Assembly (NCBI GenBank): GCA_040385825.1
Contig: JAZKGQ010000007.1
Location: forward strand, 1 to 64,000
Direction: 5' to 3'
Origin: JANNNF01 sp040385825
GTDB taxonomy: Bacteria; Pseudomonadota; Alphaproteobacteria; Rhodobacterales; Rhodobacteraceae
DNA: 64,000 nt
Positions 8,654 through 17,533 of this stretch are shown here, in pieces (the first letter of the stretch is position 1; every line of letters starts with the position of its first letter). The notes under the pieces are model-generated. The model was given only the letters and a program-made list of their open reading frames with translations, was not told the origin of the DNA and ran no database searches. The position numbers were made by a program, and so were the translations under genes.

Positions 8654-9414
8654 TGGATGGAGCCAGCCTCGGCCTGTCAGACCACCGGCTGACCCGTCTG
8701 ACCGTGCTGGATTTCGGCACCTTCGATGTCGGTCCCGGCAAGCGCCGCATCGGCATTCCGGGCTTTTTGTTGCAGACCGACCGGGGTGCGAACCTGCTGG
8801 TCGATACCGGCTTTGACCCGGCCTATGCCACCGACTATGCGGCGACGGATGCACGCGACAACCTGTCCGGCTTTGGCCGTCTGGTGGAGTTCACCCCCCT
8901 CCAGACGGCTGCGGGCCAACTCGCCATGTTTGGCCTGACCCCTGCCGACATCACCGCCGTCATCCTGACCCACGGCCATATCGACCACATCGGCAGCCTG
9001 CCCCGGTTCGCTTGCCCGGTGATCCTGACGGCAACGGAACGCAGCACCGATCGCCCGATCTACTGGCCCCCGGTCGCGCCGCTGGACTGGCCGGATGTGC
9101 CCTACCTGACCATCGCGCAGGAAACCGACCTCTGCTCCGGCATCCGCCTGATCCCCACCCCCGGCCATACGCCGGGCCATTTGTCGCTGGCTCTGACCCT
9201 GCCCGAAACCGGCCCGGTGATCCTCGCCGCCGACGCGCTGAACCGGGCTTCCGAACCCGCCGAAGGCTATTCCGACGCGATGGACCCCGCCACCGCCAAA
9301 ACCTCGGGCGACCATCTGCTTGCCCTGCAATCGCGGCTGAACGCCCTGCTGATCTACGGCCACGATCCCGCCCAATGGGCCAGCCTGCGCAAGGCCCCAG
9401 AAAGCTACGCCTGA
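8653..9414 (+). CDS. Metallo-beta-lactamase-fold hydrolase
   Basis: A 253-residue MBL-fold hydrolase. The zinc motif THGHIDHIG is near residue 98 (HxHxDH), further ligands fall in PTPGHTPGHLS and ADALNRASE, and a late IYGHDP motif closes the set. The overall pattern is that of the N-acyl homoserine lactonase-like MBL group, but the substrate is not certain. The start is either the GTG at 8650 or the ATG at 8653; both overlap the stop of the TraB/GumN gene, so the pair is translationally coupled. The 3' end overlaps the convergent toxin gene by 10 bp. Confidence 0.88.
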   Translation: MDGASLGLSDHRLTRLTVLDFGTFDVGPGKRRIGIPGFLLQTDRGANLLVDTGFDPAYATDYAATDARDNLSGFGRLVEFTPLQTAAGQLAMFGLTPADITAVILTHGHIDHIGSLPRFACPVILTATERSTDRPIYWPPVAPLDWPDVPYLTIAQETDLCSGIRLIPTPGHTPGHLSLALTLPETGPVILAADALNRASEPAEGYSDAMDPATAKTSGDHLLALQSRLNALLIYGHDPAQWASLRKAPESYA

Positions 9415-9680
9415 CGACACACCTCGCTGCGGTGCCCTATTGCGACGACCATCACCGTCACCACCTGATCGCGGATATCCACCATCACCCGGTAATCCCC
9501 AACCCTGTACCGCCAAAGCCCGGCAAACTGCGCCCCCTGCAAGGCGGCCCCCAGACTGCGGGGGTTGTCCAGCACCGACACCCGTTCACGCAAGTATCCC
9601 GTAATCCGCGTCGCTTCGGTACGGCTCAGCCTCGCCAGTTGCTTCTTGGCCGAATCTGTAACTTCAATGCGCCAGACCAA
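9405..9680 (-). CDS. RelE/ParE-type toxin of a TA pair
   Basis: About 91 residues, RelE/ParE superfamily. RelE members cleave mRNA on the ribosome, and ParE members poison gyrase. The fold pattern WRIEVTDSAKKQLARL, then RYRVGDYRVMVDI and VVAIGHR, is clear. The likely start is the TTG at 9680, overlapping the end of the antitoxin gene; an ATG at 9701 inside that gene would add seven residues. The C-terminus reads GHRSEVCRQA, whereas active RelE proteins usually end in HRxxVYR, so the key Tyr is Cys here and the toxin may be weakened. Confidence 0.85.
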   Translation of the reverse strand: MVWRIEVTDSAKKQLARLSRTEATRITGYLRERVSVLDNPRSLGAALQGAQFAGLWRYRVGDYRVMVDIRDQVVTVMVVAIGHRSEVCRQA

Positions 9681-9888
9681 GCTCGCGCTCCACGTCTTCA
9701 AGGCTGCTTACACCCTCTTCCCCGCTCGCAATCCGCTCCATCACCGCCTCGGCCATGTACAGATCTTCCATGTCCTCCAGCTTTTCCAGCAGGGCCGCGC
9801 GCACATAGTAGGTCTTGCTGCGCCCGGTGGCCTTGGCCAAAGCCTCCAGCCGCTTTTCAATATCTTCCGGCAAGCGGACTGACAGCAT
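9664..9888 (-). CDS. Ribbon-helix-helix antitoxin
   Basis: A 74-residue RelB/ParD-like antitoxin. The N-terminal ribbon-helix-helix (MLSVRLPEDIEKRLEALAKATGRSKTYYVR split over residues 1-30) binds operator DNA. The acidic tail (MEDLYMAEAVMERI, then SSLEDVERELGL) should wrap the toxin. The start at 9888 is set by GGGAGG five bases upstream; the open frame runs 29 residues further but has no good site. It precedes and overlaps the toxin gene, the usual order. Confidence 0.9.
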   Translation of the reverse strand: MLSVRLPEDIEKRLEALAKATGRSKTYYVRAALLEKLEDMEDLYMAEAVMERIASGEEGVSSLEDVERELGLAH

Positions 9889-9903
9889 CGCACCCTCCCA
9901 TTT

Positions 9904-9931
9904 GTCATACACGTCATACATGTACGACATG
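9904..9931. promoter_or_regulatory. Putative TA operator
   Basis: Directly upstream of the antitoxin gene are two direct copies of GTCATACA (9904-9911 and 9913-9920), next to a palindrome with arms CATGT and ACATG (9919-9931). Repeated half-sites of this kind suit cooperative binding by the ribbon-helix-helix antitoxin. Autoregulation is inferred. Confidence 0.5.
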
Positions 9932-10016
9932 CGACCCCAAGTTTCAACCGCCACCCGTGACATTGCGCCCGACACAGCCTATAAGCCGCGCGAAATCACC
10001 CATAAGGCAGATCCCC

Positions 10017-10937
10017 ATGACCACACTCGTCTTCGGCCACAAATCCCCTGACACCGATTCCACCGGCTCGCCGCTGATCTGGGCTTGGTATCTGTCGGAA
10101 ATCAAAGGAACCCCGGCCAAGGCCGTGCTTCTGGGCACACCGAACACCGAGGCCGGCTTCATGCTGAACCACTGGGGCGTGGCCCAGCCAGAGATCATTG
10201 CCGACGTGACCGCCGCCGATACTGTGGTGATCGTCGACACCAACAACCCCGCCGAACTGCCGCCGTCGATCAATGACGCCAACATCACCGGCATCATCGA
10301 CCACCACATGCTGGTCGGCGGCATCAAGACGAAATCGCCCATCGATATCACCATCCGCCCGCTGGCCTGCACCGCCACCATCATGCACGACCTGATGGGC
10401 GATGCCGTGGCACAGGCCCCGAAAGCCATCAAGGGCATGATGCTGACCTGCATCCTGTCGGACACGCTGGAATTCCGCAGCCCCACCACCACCCCGCATG
10501 ACCGCGCCGTGGCGGAAAAGCTGGCCGCCGATCTGGGCGTGTCGATCCCGGCCTTTGCTGCCGAGATGTTTGCCGCCAAATCCGATGTGTCGTCCTTTTC
10601 GGATGCCGAACTGCTGCGGATGGACAGCAAGGAATACAACGTCGCAGGCAAGGAACTGCGCGTGTCGGTGCTGGAAACCACCTCGCCCAAGACGGTTCTG
10701 GACCGCAAGGCCAGCCTGATGGCCTCGATGGTCGGTGTGGCACAGGAAGATGGCGCCGATCAGGTTCTGTTGTTCGTGGTCGACATCCTGAACGAGGAAG
10801 CCACCCTGCTGGTGCCGAACGATCTGGTTAAACAGATGGCCGAAGCGTCCTTCGGCTGCACCGTCACCGGCGATACGGTCGTGCTGCCCGGCATCATGAG
10901 CCGCAAGAAGCAGATCATCCCTGCCCTGAAACTGTAA
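10017..10937 (+). CDS. ppaC: Manganese-dependent inorganic pyrophosphatase
   Basis: A 306-residue family II (DHH) pyrophosphatase. It hydrolyses PPi to two phosphates in the cytosol with Mn or Co. Signature motifs are FGHKSPDTDS near residue 6 (metal-binding HxPDxDS), VDTNN near residue 73 and DHH near residue 96, with the C-terminal DHHA2 active-site motif SRKKQIIP near residue 297. The open frame extends far upstream over two other genes, but the ATG at 10017 gives the exact family start MTTLVFGHKSPDTDS. Confidence 0.97.
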   Translation: MTTLVFGHKSPDTDSTGSPLIWAWYLSEIKGTPAKAVLLGTPNTEAGFMLNHWGVAQPEIIADVTAADTVVIVDTNNPAELPPSINDANITGIIDHHMLVGGIKTKSPIDITIRPLACTATIMHDLMGDAVAQAPKAIKGMMLTCILSDTLEFRSPTTTPHDRAVAEKLAADLGVSIPAFAAEMFAAKSDVSSFSDAELLRMDSKEYNVAGKELRVSVLETTSPKTVLDRKASLMASMVGVAQEDGADQVLLFVVDILNEEATLLVPNDLVKQMAEASFGCTVTGDTVVLPGIMSRKKQIIPALKL

Positions 10938-10952
10938 CCTCCGTTTTTTCAT

Positions 10953-10990
10953 GGGGCGCATGCGGTTACATCCGCCATGCGCCCTTTATC
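10953..10990 (+). terminator. Terminator of ppaC
   Basis: A stem of GGGCGCATG (10954-10962) with CATGCGCCC (10976-10984), extended by CGG/CCG across one bulge, followed by TTTATC. It lies 16 bp after the ppaC stop. Confidence 0.75.
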
Positions 10991-11040
10991 TGCCCAAAAG
11001 GCTTGACACTTGGTTAAGCCCCGCCCCGGAAGCAGGCCAA

Positions 11041-11931
11041 ATGACCGAGATCATCACCACTCTGGCCCAGATTTCCGGCCGCTACGATGCGCTGTTCTGC
11101 GATCTGTGGGGCTGCCTGCACAATGGCGAAACGGCGTTTCCGGCCGCCGTCGCCGCCTTGCAGGCTTTCCGGGCGACCGGGGGCAAGGTGGTGCTGCTGA
11201 CCAACTCGCCCCGGCCACAATCCAGCGTTGTCAAACAGTTGGACGCCATCGGCGTGCCGCATGATGCCTATGACATGATCGTCTCGTCGGGCGATGCCGC
11301 GCAATATGCCTTGATCACCGGGGCGGCGGGGCGGCTGGTCTATCACATCGGGCCGGACCGGGACGGCAGCTTTTTCAGCGATTTTTCCGATGATCTTAAG
11401 GACATTCTTGCCACGCAGCCCCCCATCCTGCGGGTGCCGCTGGCGCAGGCTGACGGGATTGTCTGCACGGGTCTGGTCGATGACCGCACCGAAACCCCCG
11501 ACGATTACCGCGCCGTGCTTTTGCACGCCAAAAACAATGGCTTGAAGATGCTGTGCGCCAACCCCGACATCATCGTCGACGTGGGCCATCAGCGGGTGTT
11601 CTGCGCCGGGGCGATTGCGCAGGCCTATGACCAGATGGGTGGCCAGTCGCTGTATTTCGGCAAGCCCCACCCGCCGATCTACGATCTGGCCCGGCGCAGG
11701 CTGGCGGCCATGACGGGGCAGGCAGACCTGCAAATCCTGTGCATCGGCGACGGGATCGCCACCGATGTTCAGGGGGCCGTGGGCGAAGGGCTGGACGTGG
11801 TTTTCGTGACCGGCGGGCTGGCGGCCGACCAGTTCGGCGCCGATAGCGCCAATCCTGACAAGGCCTTGCTGGACGGCTGGCTGACCGAGAGGCAGATGTC
11901 GCCTACCTTCTCAATCGGATACCTGAAGTAA
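11041..11931 (+). CDS. HAD-type hydrolase, TIGR01459 class IIA
   Basis: A 296-residue HAD superfamily hydrolase of the class IIA subfamily often found in alphaproteobacteria. HAD motif I is FCDLWGCLHNGE near residue 19, with Trp and Cys around the second position. Motif II is VVLLTNSPRP near residue 58, and motifs III/IV are FGKPHPPIYD and CIGDGIATDVQGA. The substrate is unknown; NagD-like phosphatases are its nearest relatives. The ATG at 11041 gives the family start MTEIITTLAQI. Confidence 0.9.
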   Translation: MTEIITTLAQISGRYDALFCDLWGCLHNGETAFPAAVAALQAFRATGGKVVLLTNSPRPQSSVVKQLDAIGVPHDAYDMIVSSGDAAQYALITGAAGRLVYHIGPDRDGSFFSDFSDDLKDILATQPPILRVPLAQADGIVCTGLVDDRTETPDDYRAVLLHAKNNGLKMLCANPDIIVDVGHQRVFCAGAIAQAYDQMGGQSLYFGKPHPPIYDLARRRLAAMTGQADLQILCIGDGIATDVQGAVGEGLDVVFVTGGLAADQFGADSANPDKALLDGWLTERQMSPTFSIGYLK

Positions 11932-12037
11932 CATTATTGCGCCGATGGTCGCATATGCGCCAATTAATTGCGCATCAGAATTGCGCTGCGCTGCGGCATT
12001 TGCTATGACTCGGGCAGTCACCAGAGGATTCGGAAAG

Positions 12038-12481
12038 ATGCTCGACAACATGCCCCGCGGAACCATCTGCATTGAAGATATTGAAATCGGCATGTCCCGG
12101 CACCTGACGAAAACCGTCACCGACCGCGATATCGAACTGTTTGCCGAGGTGTCGACCGACCGCAACCCGGTGCATCTGGACGACGCCTATGCCCGCGACA
12201 CGATTTTTGAAGGGCGCATCGCGCATGGCATGTTGACCGCCGGTCTGATTTCGGCGGTCATCGGCGAACAGCTTCCTGGCCATGGTACTGTTTATCTTGG
12301 ACAATCCCTGCGCTTCATGGCCCCTGTCCGCCCCGGTGATACCGTGCGCGCCGAGGTCACAGTCACCGCGATTGACCATGCCAAACGCCGGGTAACCCTT
12401 GAAACCCACTGTGCAGTCGGTAAAACCGTGGTCTTGAAGGGCGAGGCGCTGGTTCTGGCGCCAAGCCGGAAATTCGACTGA
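12038..12481 (+). CDS. MaoC-like (R)-enoyl-CoA hydratase
   Basis: A 147-residue single hot-dog-fold MaoC protein that likely hydrates trans-2-enoyl-CoA to (R)-3-hydroxyacyl-CoA, as PhaJ does. The catalytic hydratase-2 motif is seen as DRNPVHLDDAYARDTIFEGRIAHGML, with Asp and His at about residues 44 and 49. The start at 12038 follows GGAAAG; upstream ATGs at 11945 and 12005 would add sequence unlike the family. It stands alone between the HAD gene and ribF. Confidence 0.9.
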   Translation: MLDNMPRGTICIEDIEIGMSRHLTKTVTDRDIELFAEVSTDRNPVHLDDAYARDTIFEGRIAHGMLTAGLISAVIGEQLPGHGTVYLGQSLRFMAPVRPGDTVRAEVTVTAIDHAKRRVTLETHCAVGKTVVLKGEALVLAPSRKFD

Positions 12482-12510
12482 CGGGGCGCGCGTGCCCCAT
12501 CCGGGGGACG

Positions 12511-13434
12511 ATGCAAATTCATCAGCATTGGCAAGGGCTTGACCCATCCGCGCGCGGGGCCTCCGTCGCGATGGGCAACTTTGACGGCATCCATCTGGGC
12601 CACCAGTCGGTGATCAACCTTGCCCGCACCGATGCGCCGCTTGGCATCGTCACGTTCGAGCCTCATCCGCGCGAACACTTTGCCCCCGCGGCCCCGCCCT
12701 TTCGCCTGATGAACCCCGAATCCCGCGCCAACAGGCTGACCAAACTGGGCGTCAAGCACCTGTTTCAATTGCCTTTTGATGCGGGCCTCGCCGCCCTGAC
12801 CCCCGAAGAATTCGCCCGCGACGTGCTGGCCGATGGTCTTGGCATATGCCATGTCGTGGTGGGTGCGGATTTCTGTTTCGGCAAAGGCCGCAAGGGACGC
12901 GCCGCAGACCTGCAAGCCCTTGGCAACGCTTGCGGTTTTACCACCACCATCGCCCCGCTGGTGCAGTTCGGGGATCGTGAAATCTCGTCCACCGCCATCC
13001 GTCAGGCCCTGACCGAAGGCCGCGCGCGTGACGCCGCCGCCATGCTGGGCCACTGGCACCGGATCGAGGGCGAGGTGATCCATGGCGAAAAACGGGGCCG
13101 CGAACTGGGCTATCCGACCGCCAACATGTCTGTCGCGGGGCTGCATCTGCCCAAACTGGGCGTCTATGCGGTGCGGGCAGATGTCCTGACCGGGCCGCAA
13201 AAGGGCAGCTACATGGGGGCAGCCAGCCTGGGTGTGCGGCCGATGTTTGGCGTCAACACCCCCAATCTGGAAACCTACCTGCTTGATTTCAAAGGCGATC
13301 TTTACGGCCAGCACCTGAGCATCGCCTTTGTCGACTACCTGCGCCCCGAGCTGAAGTTTGACGGACTCCCCGCCCTGATCACCCAGATGGCCGCCGATAC
13401 CGACCGCGCCCGCCAGATTCTTTCCGCCCTCTGA
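12511..13434 (+). CDS. ribF: Bifunctional riboflavin kinase/FAD synthetase
   Basis: A 307-residue cytosolic enzyme that phosphorylates riboflavin to FMN and adenylylates FMN to FAD. The N-terminal FAD synthetase domain shows GNFDGIHLGHQSVI near residue 22 and the STAIRQAL motif near residue 160. The C-terminal riboflavin kinase domain shows GRELGYPTANM near residue 196 and LKLPKLGVYAV-like sequence after it. Length and order are standard. Confidence 0.97.
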   Translation: MQIHQHWQGLDPSARGASVAMGNFDGIHLGHQSVINLARTDAPLGIVTFEPHPREHFAPAAPPFRLMNPESRANRLTKLGVKHLFQLPFDAGLAALTPEEFARDVLADGLGICHVVVGADFCFGKGRKGRAADLQALGNACGFTTTIAPLVQFGDREISSTAIRQALTEGRARDAAAMLGHWHRIEGEVIHGEKRGRELGYPTANMSVAGLHLPKLGVYAVRADVLTGPQKGSYMGAASLGVRPMFGVNTPNLETYLLDFKGDLYGQHLSIAFVDYLRPELKFDGLPALITQMAADTDRARQILSAL

Positions 13435-13473
13435 CCCCTTCCCTTTCCCCCCGCCAAAGGCCACCCTGCGCCC

Positions 13474-13926
13474 ATGACCAAGCTTCGCCCCAAGTTCTGG
13501 GAAACCGTTCCCCTGCGCAAGATGACCGCCCCCGAATGGGAGGCGCTGTGCGATGGCTGCGGCAAATGCTGCCTGAACAAGCTGGAGTTTGAAGACACGG
13601 GCGAGGTCGAATTCACCCGCGTTGCCTGCCGTCTGCTGGACGGTGAAACCTGCCAGTGCAGCCGCTATGAAACCCGCCGCCAGTTCGTGCCGGAATGCGT
13701 GTTCCTGTCACCCAAGACCCTGCCAAAGGTGGCCTACTGGCTGCCCCGCACCTGCGCTTACAAGCGCCTGCACGACGGCCACCCGCTGCCCGACTGGCAC
13801 CCGCTGTTGACCGGCGACCCCGAAAGCACCCATGCCTCGGGCAATTCGGTACGCGGCTGGACGGTGCCGGAATATGACGTGCCCGAGGAAGACTGGGAAG
13901 ACTATATCATCGAGGAGCGGCCCTGA
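13474..13926 (+). CDS. YcgN family cysteine-cluster protein
   Basis: A 150-residue UPF0260/YcgN protein. It holds a Cys cluster (CDGCGKCCLNKLE near residue 25, then further Cys in TRVACRLLDGETCQCSRYE and VPECVFL) resembling the YkgJ zinc or iron-chelating domain. The function is unknown; metal binding is likely. The stop overlaps the start of the threonine-aldolase gene by one base, so the two are probably coupled. Confidence 0.93.
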   Translation: MTKLRPKFWETVPLRKMTAPEWEALCDGCGKCCLNKLEFEDTGEVEFTRVACRLLDGETCQCSRYETRRQFVPECVFLSPKTLPKVAYWLPRTCAYKRLHDGHPLPDWHPLLTGDPESTHASGNSVRGWTVPEYDVPEEDWEDYIIEERP

Positions 13927-14957
13927 TGTTTTTCGCCTCTGACAACGCGTCGGGTGCGGCCCCTGCGGTGATGGCGGCCTTGATGCGTGCCAATGACGGC
14001 TACGCCCGGTCCTACGGCGACGACAGGGTGATGGACGGCGTGCGCGCAGACCTGCGCCGCGTGCTGGAGGCCCCCGAGGCTGCGGTCTATCTGGTGCCCA
14101 CCGGGACGGCGGCAAATTCCCTATCTCTGGCAATAGGTTGCCCGCCTTGGGGCGCGGTGTTCTGCCATGCCCATGCCCATATCGCCGAAGATGAATGTGG
14201 CGCGCCAGAGTTCTTTACCAACGGGGCCAAGCTGGTGTTGGTCCCCGGCGCCCATGGCAAGATGATGCCCGAGGCCCTGGCCGGCGCGCTTGGCCGGATC
14301 GGGGCCAGCGGCGTGCATGGCGTGCAGCGCGGCATGCTGTCGATCACCAATGTAACCGAGGCAGGCACGGTCTACACCCCTGCCGAGGTGGCGGCGCTGA
14401 CAGCGCTGGCGCGCGCGCAGGGCCTGCCCTGCCATCTGGACGGCGCGCGATTTGCCAATGCGCTGGTGGCCACCGGGGCCACGGCGGCGGAAATGACGTG
14501 GAAGGCGGGCATCGACGTGCTGTCGTTTGGCGGTACGAAAAACGGCTGCATGGGGGTCGAGGCGGTGGTGATTTTCGACCCTGCCAAGGCCTGGGAATTC
14601 GAGCTGCGCCGCAAGCGGGCCGGGCATCTGGTGTCGAAACACCGGTTCCTGTCGGCGCAGTTTGCGGCGTACCTCGCCGATGATCTGTGGTTGCGGCTGG
14701 CAGGCCATGCCAACACCATGGGCGCGCGGCTGGCGGCGGGTTTGGCGGCAACGCCGGGGGTGGTGCAGCGCCATCCGGTGCAGGCCAACATGATGTTTCC
14801 GGAGTGGAGTGTTGGAGGCCACGCCCGCGCCAAGGGCAAGGGCGCGGTCTATTACGAGTTTGACGCGCCCGAGGGCCGCGAGGCGGCCCGGCTGGTCACG
14901 TCATGGTCCACGACGGAAGGCGATGTGGACGGGTTTCTGGCGGCATTGCATCCGTAA
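13926..14957 (+). CDS. ltaE: Low-specificity L-threonine aldolase
   Basis: A 343-residue PLP enzyme of fold type I, beta-eliminating lyase family. It cleaves L-threonine and L-allo-threonine to glycine and acetaldehyde. It begins MFFASDNASGAAPAVM, the family's FxSDN start. PLP contacts include HLDGARFANAL near residue 170 and the lysine in SFGGTKNGCMG near residue 203. Length is typical. The stop TAA abuts a 9-bp-stem palindromic repeat shared with position 17534. Confidence 0.92.
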   Translation: MFFASDNASGAAPAVMAALMRANDGYARSYGDDRVMDGVRADLRRVLEAPEAAVYLVPTGTAANSLSLAIGCPPWGAVFCHAHAHIAEDECGAPEFFTNGAKLVLVPGAHGKMMPEALAGALGRIGASGVHGVQRGMLSITNVTEAGTVYTPAEVAALTALARAQGLPCHLDGARFANALVATGATAAEMTWKAGIDVLSFGGTKNGCMGVEAVVIFDPAKAWEFELRRKRAGHLVSKHRFLSAQFAAYLADDLWLRLAGHANTMGARLAAGLAATPGVVQRHPVQANMMFPEWSVGGHARAKGKGAVYYEFDAPEGREAARLVTSWSTTEGDVDGFLAALHP

Positions 14958-14983
14958 GGATGGGCGGAATCGCCCATCCTACG
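14958..14983. repeat. Palindromic repeat, copy 1
   Basis: A perfect inverted repeat, GGATGGGCG-GAAT-CGCCCATCC, with TACG on its right. A second exact copy lies at 17534-17558. It falls between convergent genes and starts one base after the ltaE stop. Its CTA (14979-14981) is the TAG stop codon of the minus-strand hydrolase. It probably acts as a bidirectional terminator or RNA-stability element. Confidence 0.85.
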
Positions 14984-15794
14984 AAGCGTCGAGATGTGAC
15001 TGCACCGCAGATGCTACCGTTGACGGGTGCGTGATCGGCACCATATGACCTGCCCCCGGCACCACCAGACGGGTGGCATCGGGCAGCCGTGCCGCCAGCA
15101 TGGATTGCACCGCATCGATGATCGGCGGGCTGTCCGCCCCTTCGACCAGCAGCACCGGCACCCGCAGCTCCTCCAGCCGACCGAGGGCCAACAGCCCCGC
15201 CGCATCATCCAGCAGCACCGGGTTTTGCGCGACGATATGGTGGATGCGGTCGGTCATGTAGCGGCTCTGGCGGTCGGGCAGGTCGGCGAAAGCCTCGCCC
15301 GATCCCCAGGCGGCATGGAACATCGCAGTGGCGCGCGGCAGATCGCCACTGGCCAGAACGGAAGCAAATTCAATATGTTGCGCGCGGAACGGGGCGTAGG
15401 TGGGGTGCGCCTTGGCGGCCGCGAACAGCACGGGCTCCACCAGCATCAAGCTGCGCACAAGGTCTGGCCGCTGCATCGCCAGCCGCAGGGCGACGGTGCC
15501 GCCAAAGCTGTGGCCGAACAGGTCGATGGGCGCGCCACCGCCGACCCTTTCGGCCATGTCAATTGCAATGGCGGTGGTCAGGGCGTGCAGATCGCTGACC
15601 CGGTCCCAGTCCGGCGCGCGGCCATGGCCCGGTTGGTCCAGCGCCGTGACCGTGACCCCATGCAGCGCCTCGGCCAGACCGGACCACGCGCCGGAATGCG
15701 CCAGCGAGCAATGCAGCGCCAGCACCGGGCGGGCACCGCCCCTGTTCCACGACCGCCACGGGGTCAGGTGGCCTGCGATCATGTCTTCGGGCAT
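14979..15794 (-). CDS. Alpha/beta hydrolase
   Basis: A 271-residue alpha/beta-hydrolase fold protein. The oxyanion region is LALHCSLAHSGAW near residue 29. The nucleophile elbow is LFGHSFGGTVAL near residue 90 (GHSFGG), followed by an acid-bearing loop (LLVEGADSPP) and the catalytic His in VPGAGHMVPITHP near residue 250. The substrate is unknown. It is adjacent to and likely co-transcribed with the isomerase gene upstream (stop and start abut). The stop codon is supplied by the palindromic repeat. Confidence 0.9.
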   Translation of the reverse strand: MPEDMIAGHLTPWRSWNRGGARPVLALHCSLAHSGAWSGLAEALHGVTVTALDQPGHGRAPDWDRVSDLHALTTAIAIDMAERVGGGAPIDLFGHSFGGTVALRLAMQRPDLVRSLMLVEPVLFAAAKAHPTYAPFRAQHIEFASVLASGDLPRATAMFHAAWGSGEAFADLPDRQSRYMTDRIHHIVAQNPVLLDDAAGLLALGRLEELRVPVLLVEGADSPPIIDAVQSMLAARLPDATRLVVPGAGHMVPITHPSTVASAVQSHLDAS

Positions 15795-16391
15795 TTACAG
15801 CCGGCCCGACAGGTACAGGTCCAGATCATCCAGCCTGTCCTGCCCCCAGAAAATCTCGTCGCCCACCACATAGCTTGGCACGCCGAACACACCTCGCGCC
15901 ACGGCCTCCTCCAGATTGGCGGCATAGGTGTCGGCGGCAGTCAGCATGTGGCGGTCGGCCACGCCCGCGTCAAAGCCATGCGAAATCAGCAGGTTACGCA
16001 CCACTTCATCATCCGCGATATTGCGGCCCTCGGCCCAGACGGCGCGCAGAAAGCCCTGCACCAGCCCCGCCAGATCGCCCCCGCCCGCCTTGGCCGCGGC
16101 AATGATGGCGTAGGACGCAGGCGCCGGGTTCACCGGAAAGAACGGCGGTTGCAGCGTCAGCGCCACCCCCCGCTTCGCCGCCTGCCGCCGCAGTTCCTGC
16201 AAGCGGTACGCCTTGCGCGCGGGGTGGCGGTCGGCCAGCAACTGGCCCCCGGTGCGCGGGAACAGCGCAGGCGCGTCCAGCGGGATATAGCGGATGGTCG
16301 CGCCATGGCGGGCGGCCACCTCCTCCAGCCCGGCCCCGGCAAGGTAGGCGAAGGGGGACATGGGGGCGAAAAAGTAGTCGATCTGCGGCAT
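15795..16391 (-). CDS. 2-hydroxychromene-2-carboxylate isomerase-like
   Basis: A 198-residue DsbA/kappa-GST-fold protein of the HCCA isomerase family. Members use glutathione to isomerise aromatic-ring degradation intermediates, but many relatives have no known substrate. The start MPQIDYFFAPMSPFAYLAG matches the family, with the Ser of the SP motif replacing the redox Cys. The C-terminal GVFGVPSYVVGDEIFWGQDRL motif is diagnostic. No other aromatic-degradation gene is adjacent, so the substrate stays open. Confidence 0.9.
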   Translation of the reverse strand: MPQIDYFFAPMSPFAYLAGAGLEEVAARHGATIRYIPLDAPALFPRTGGQLLADRHPARKAYRLQELRRQAAKRGVALTLQPPFFPVNPAPASYAIIAAAKAGGGDLAGLVQGFLRAVWAEGRNIADDEVVRNLLISHGFDAGVADRHMLTAADTYAANLEEAVARGVFGVPSYVVGDEIFWGQDRLDDLDLYLSGRL

Positions 16392-16482
16392 TTGCGGTGT
16401 CTTTCCCCGGCAGCGGTTTGCGAAGACCCTAGCCGGGTGATAAGCGGTGTCAACGCTGCGATTCCGCCACCCGGAGACTTAC

Positions 16483-17502
16483 ATGCCCGCCATCATCGAG
16501 CCGAAACTGATCGCTGGAAACGCGAACAAGTCCCTCGCCCAAGCCATTGCCCGCCGCATGTCGATGCACCGGGGCATGAGCGTCAATCTGGTGGATGCGC
16601 GCATCGAACGCTTCAACGATGCCGAGATTTTCGTGGAAGTGTTCGAGAACGTGCGCGGCGAGGACATGTATATCATCCAGCCGACCTCGAACCCGGCCAA
16701 TGACAACCTGATGGAACTGCTGATCATGACCGACGCGTTGCGCCGGTCGTCGGCCAGCCGCATTACCGCCGTGATCCCCTATTTCGGCTATGCCCGTCAG
16801 GACCGCCGCGCCAAGGCCCGCACGCCGATCACCGCCAAGCTGGTCGCCAACATGATCGCCGAGGCCGGGATCGACCGGGTGCTGACGCTGGACCTGCATG
16901 CCGCGCAGATTCAGGGGTTTTTCGACATTCCGGTGGACAACCTTTATGCCAGCCCGGTCTTTGCGCTGGATATCGAGCATAATTTCAAGGGCCAGATGGA
17001 AGACCTGATGGTGGTGTCGCCCGATGTGGGCGGCGTGGCGCGCGCGCGCGAACTGGCCAAGCGGATCAACGCGCCGCTGGCGATTGTCGACAAGCGCCGC
17101 GAAAAGGCCGGCGAGATTGCCGAGATGATCGTGATTGGCTCGGTCGTCGGCAAGAAATGCATCATCGTGGATGACATCTGCGACACGGCGGGCACGCTGT
17201 GCAAGGCGGCCGAAGTGCTGATGGAAAATGGCGCGACCGAGGTGCATTCCTATATCACCCACGGTGTGCTGTCGGGACCAGCGGTGGAGCGGGTGACGAA
17301 ATCGGTGATGAAATCACTGGTGATCACGGATTCGATCGAGCCGACGTCGGCGGTGCGCGCCTGTCCGAACATCCGCATCGTGCCGACCGCCCCGATGTTT
17401 GCGCAGGCGATTCTGAACATATGGAACGGAACGTCGGTGTCCTCGCTGTTCGAGACGGATACTTTGGTGCCGATCTATGAGGGGATGTATCAGCGCAGTT
17501 GA
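16483..17502 (+). CDS. prs: Ribose-phosphate pyrophosphokinase
   Basis: A 339-residue cytosolic enzyme that makes PRPP from ribose 5-phosphate and ATP, for purine, pyrimidine, histidine and tryptophan synthesis. Class I motifs are visible: FVEVFENVRGEDMYIIQPTS split near residue 40, YFGYARQDR near residue 100, DLHAAQIQGFF near residue 135 and the PRPP loop IIVDDICDTAGTL near residue 225. The ATG at 16483, preceded by GGAGA, is preferred to the upstream in-frame ATG at 16447. Confidence 0.97.
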   Translation: MPAIIEPKLIAGNANKSLAQAIARRMSMHRGMSVNLVDARIERFNDAEIFVEVFENVRGEDMYIIQPTSNPANDNLMELLIMTDALRRSSASRITAVIPYFGYARQDRRAKARTPITAKLVANMIAEAGIDRVLTLDLHAAQIQGFFDIPVDNLYASPVFALDIEHNFKGQMEDLMVVSPDVGGVARARELAKRINAPLAIVDKRREKAGEIAEMIVIGSVVGKKCIIVDDICDTAGTLCKAAEVLMENGATEVHSYITHGVLSGPAVERVTKSVMKSLVITDSIEPTSAVRACPNIRIVPTAPMFAQAILNIWNGTSVSSLFETDTLVPIYEGMYQRS

Positions 17503-17533
17503 GCAGGGCAAGGGATTGGCAATTTCTTATCAG

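Noticed and set aside
9012..10937. A 641-residue open frame ending with the pyrophosphatase
   Set aside because: Only the last 306 residues match a protein family, and they start exactly at the family Met at 10017. The upstream part is the shadow of the MBL and toxin-antitoxin genes.
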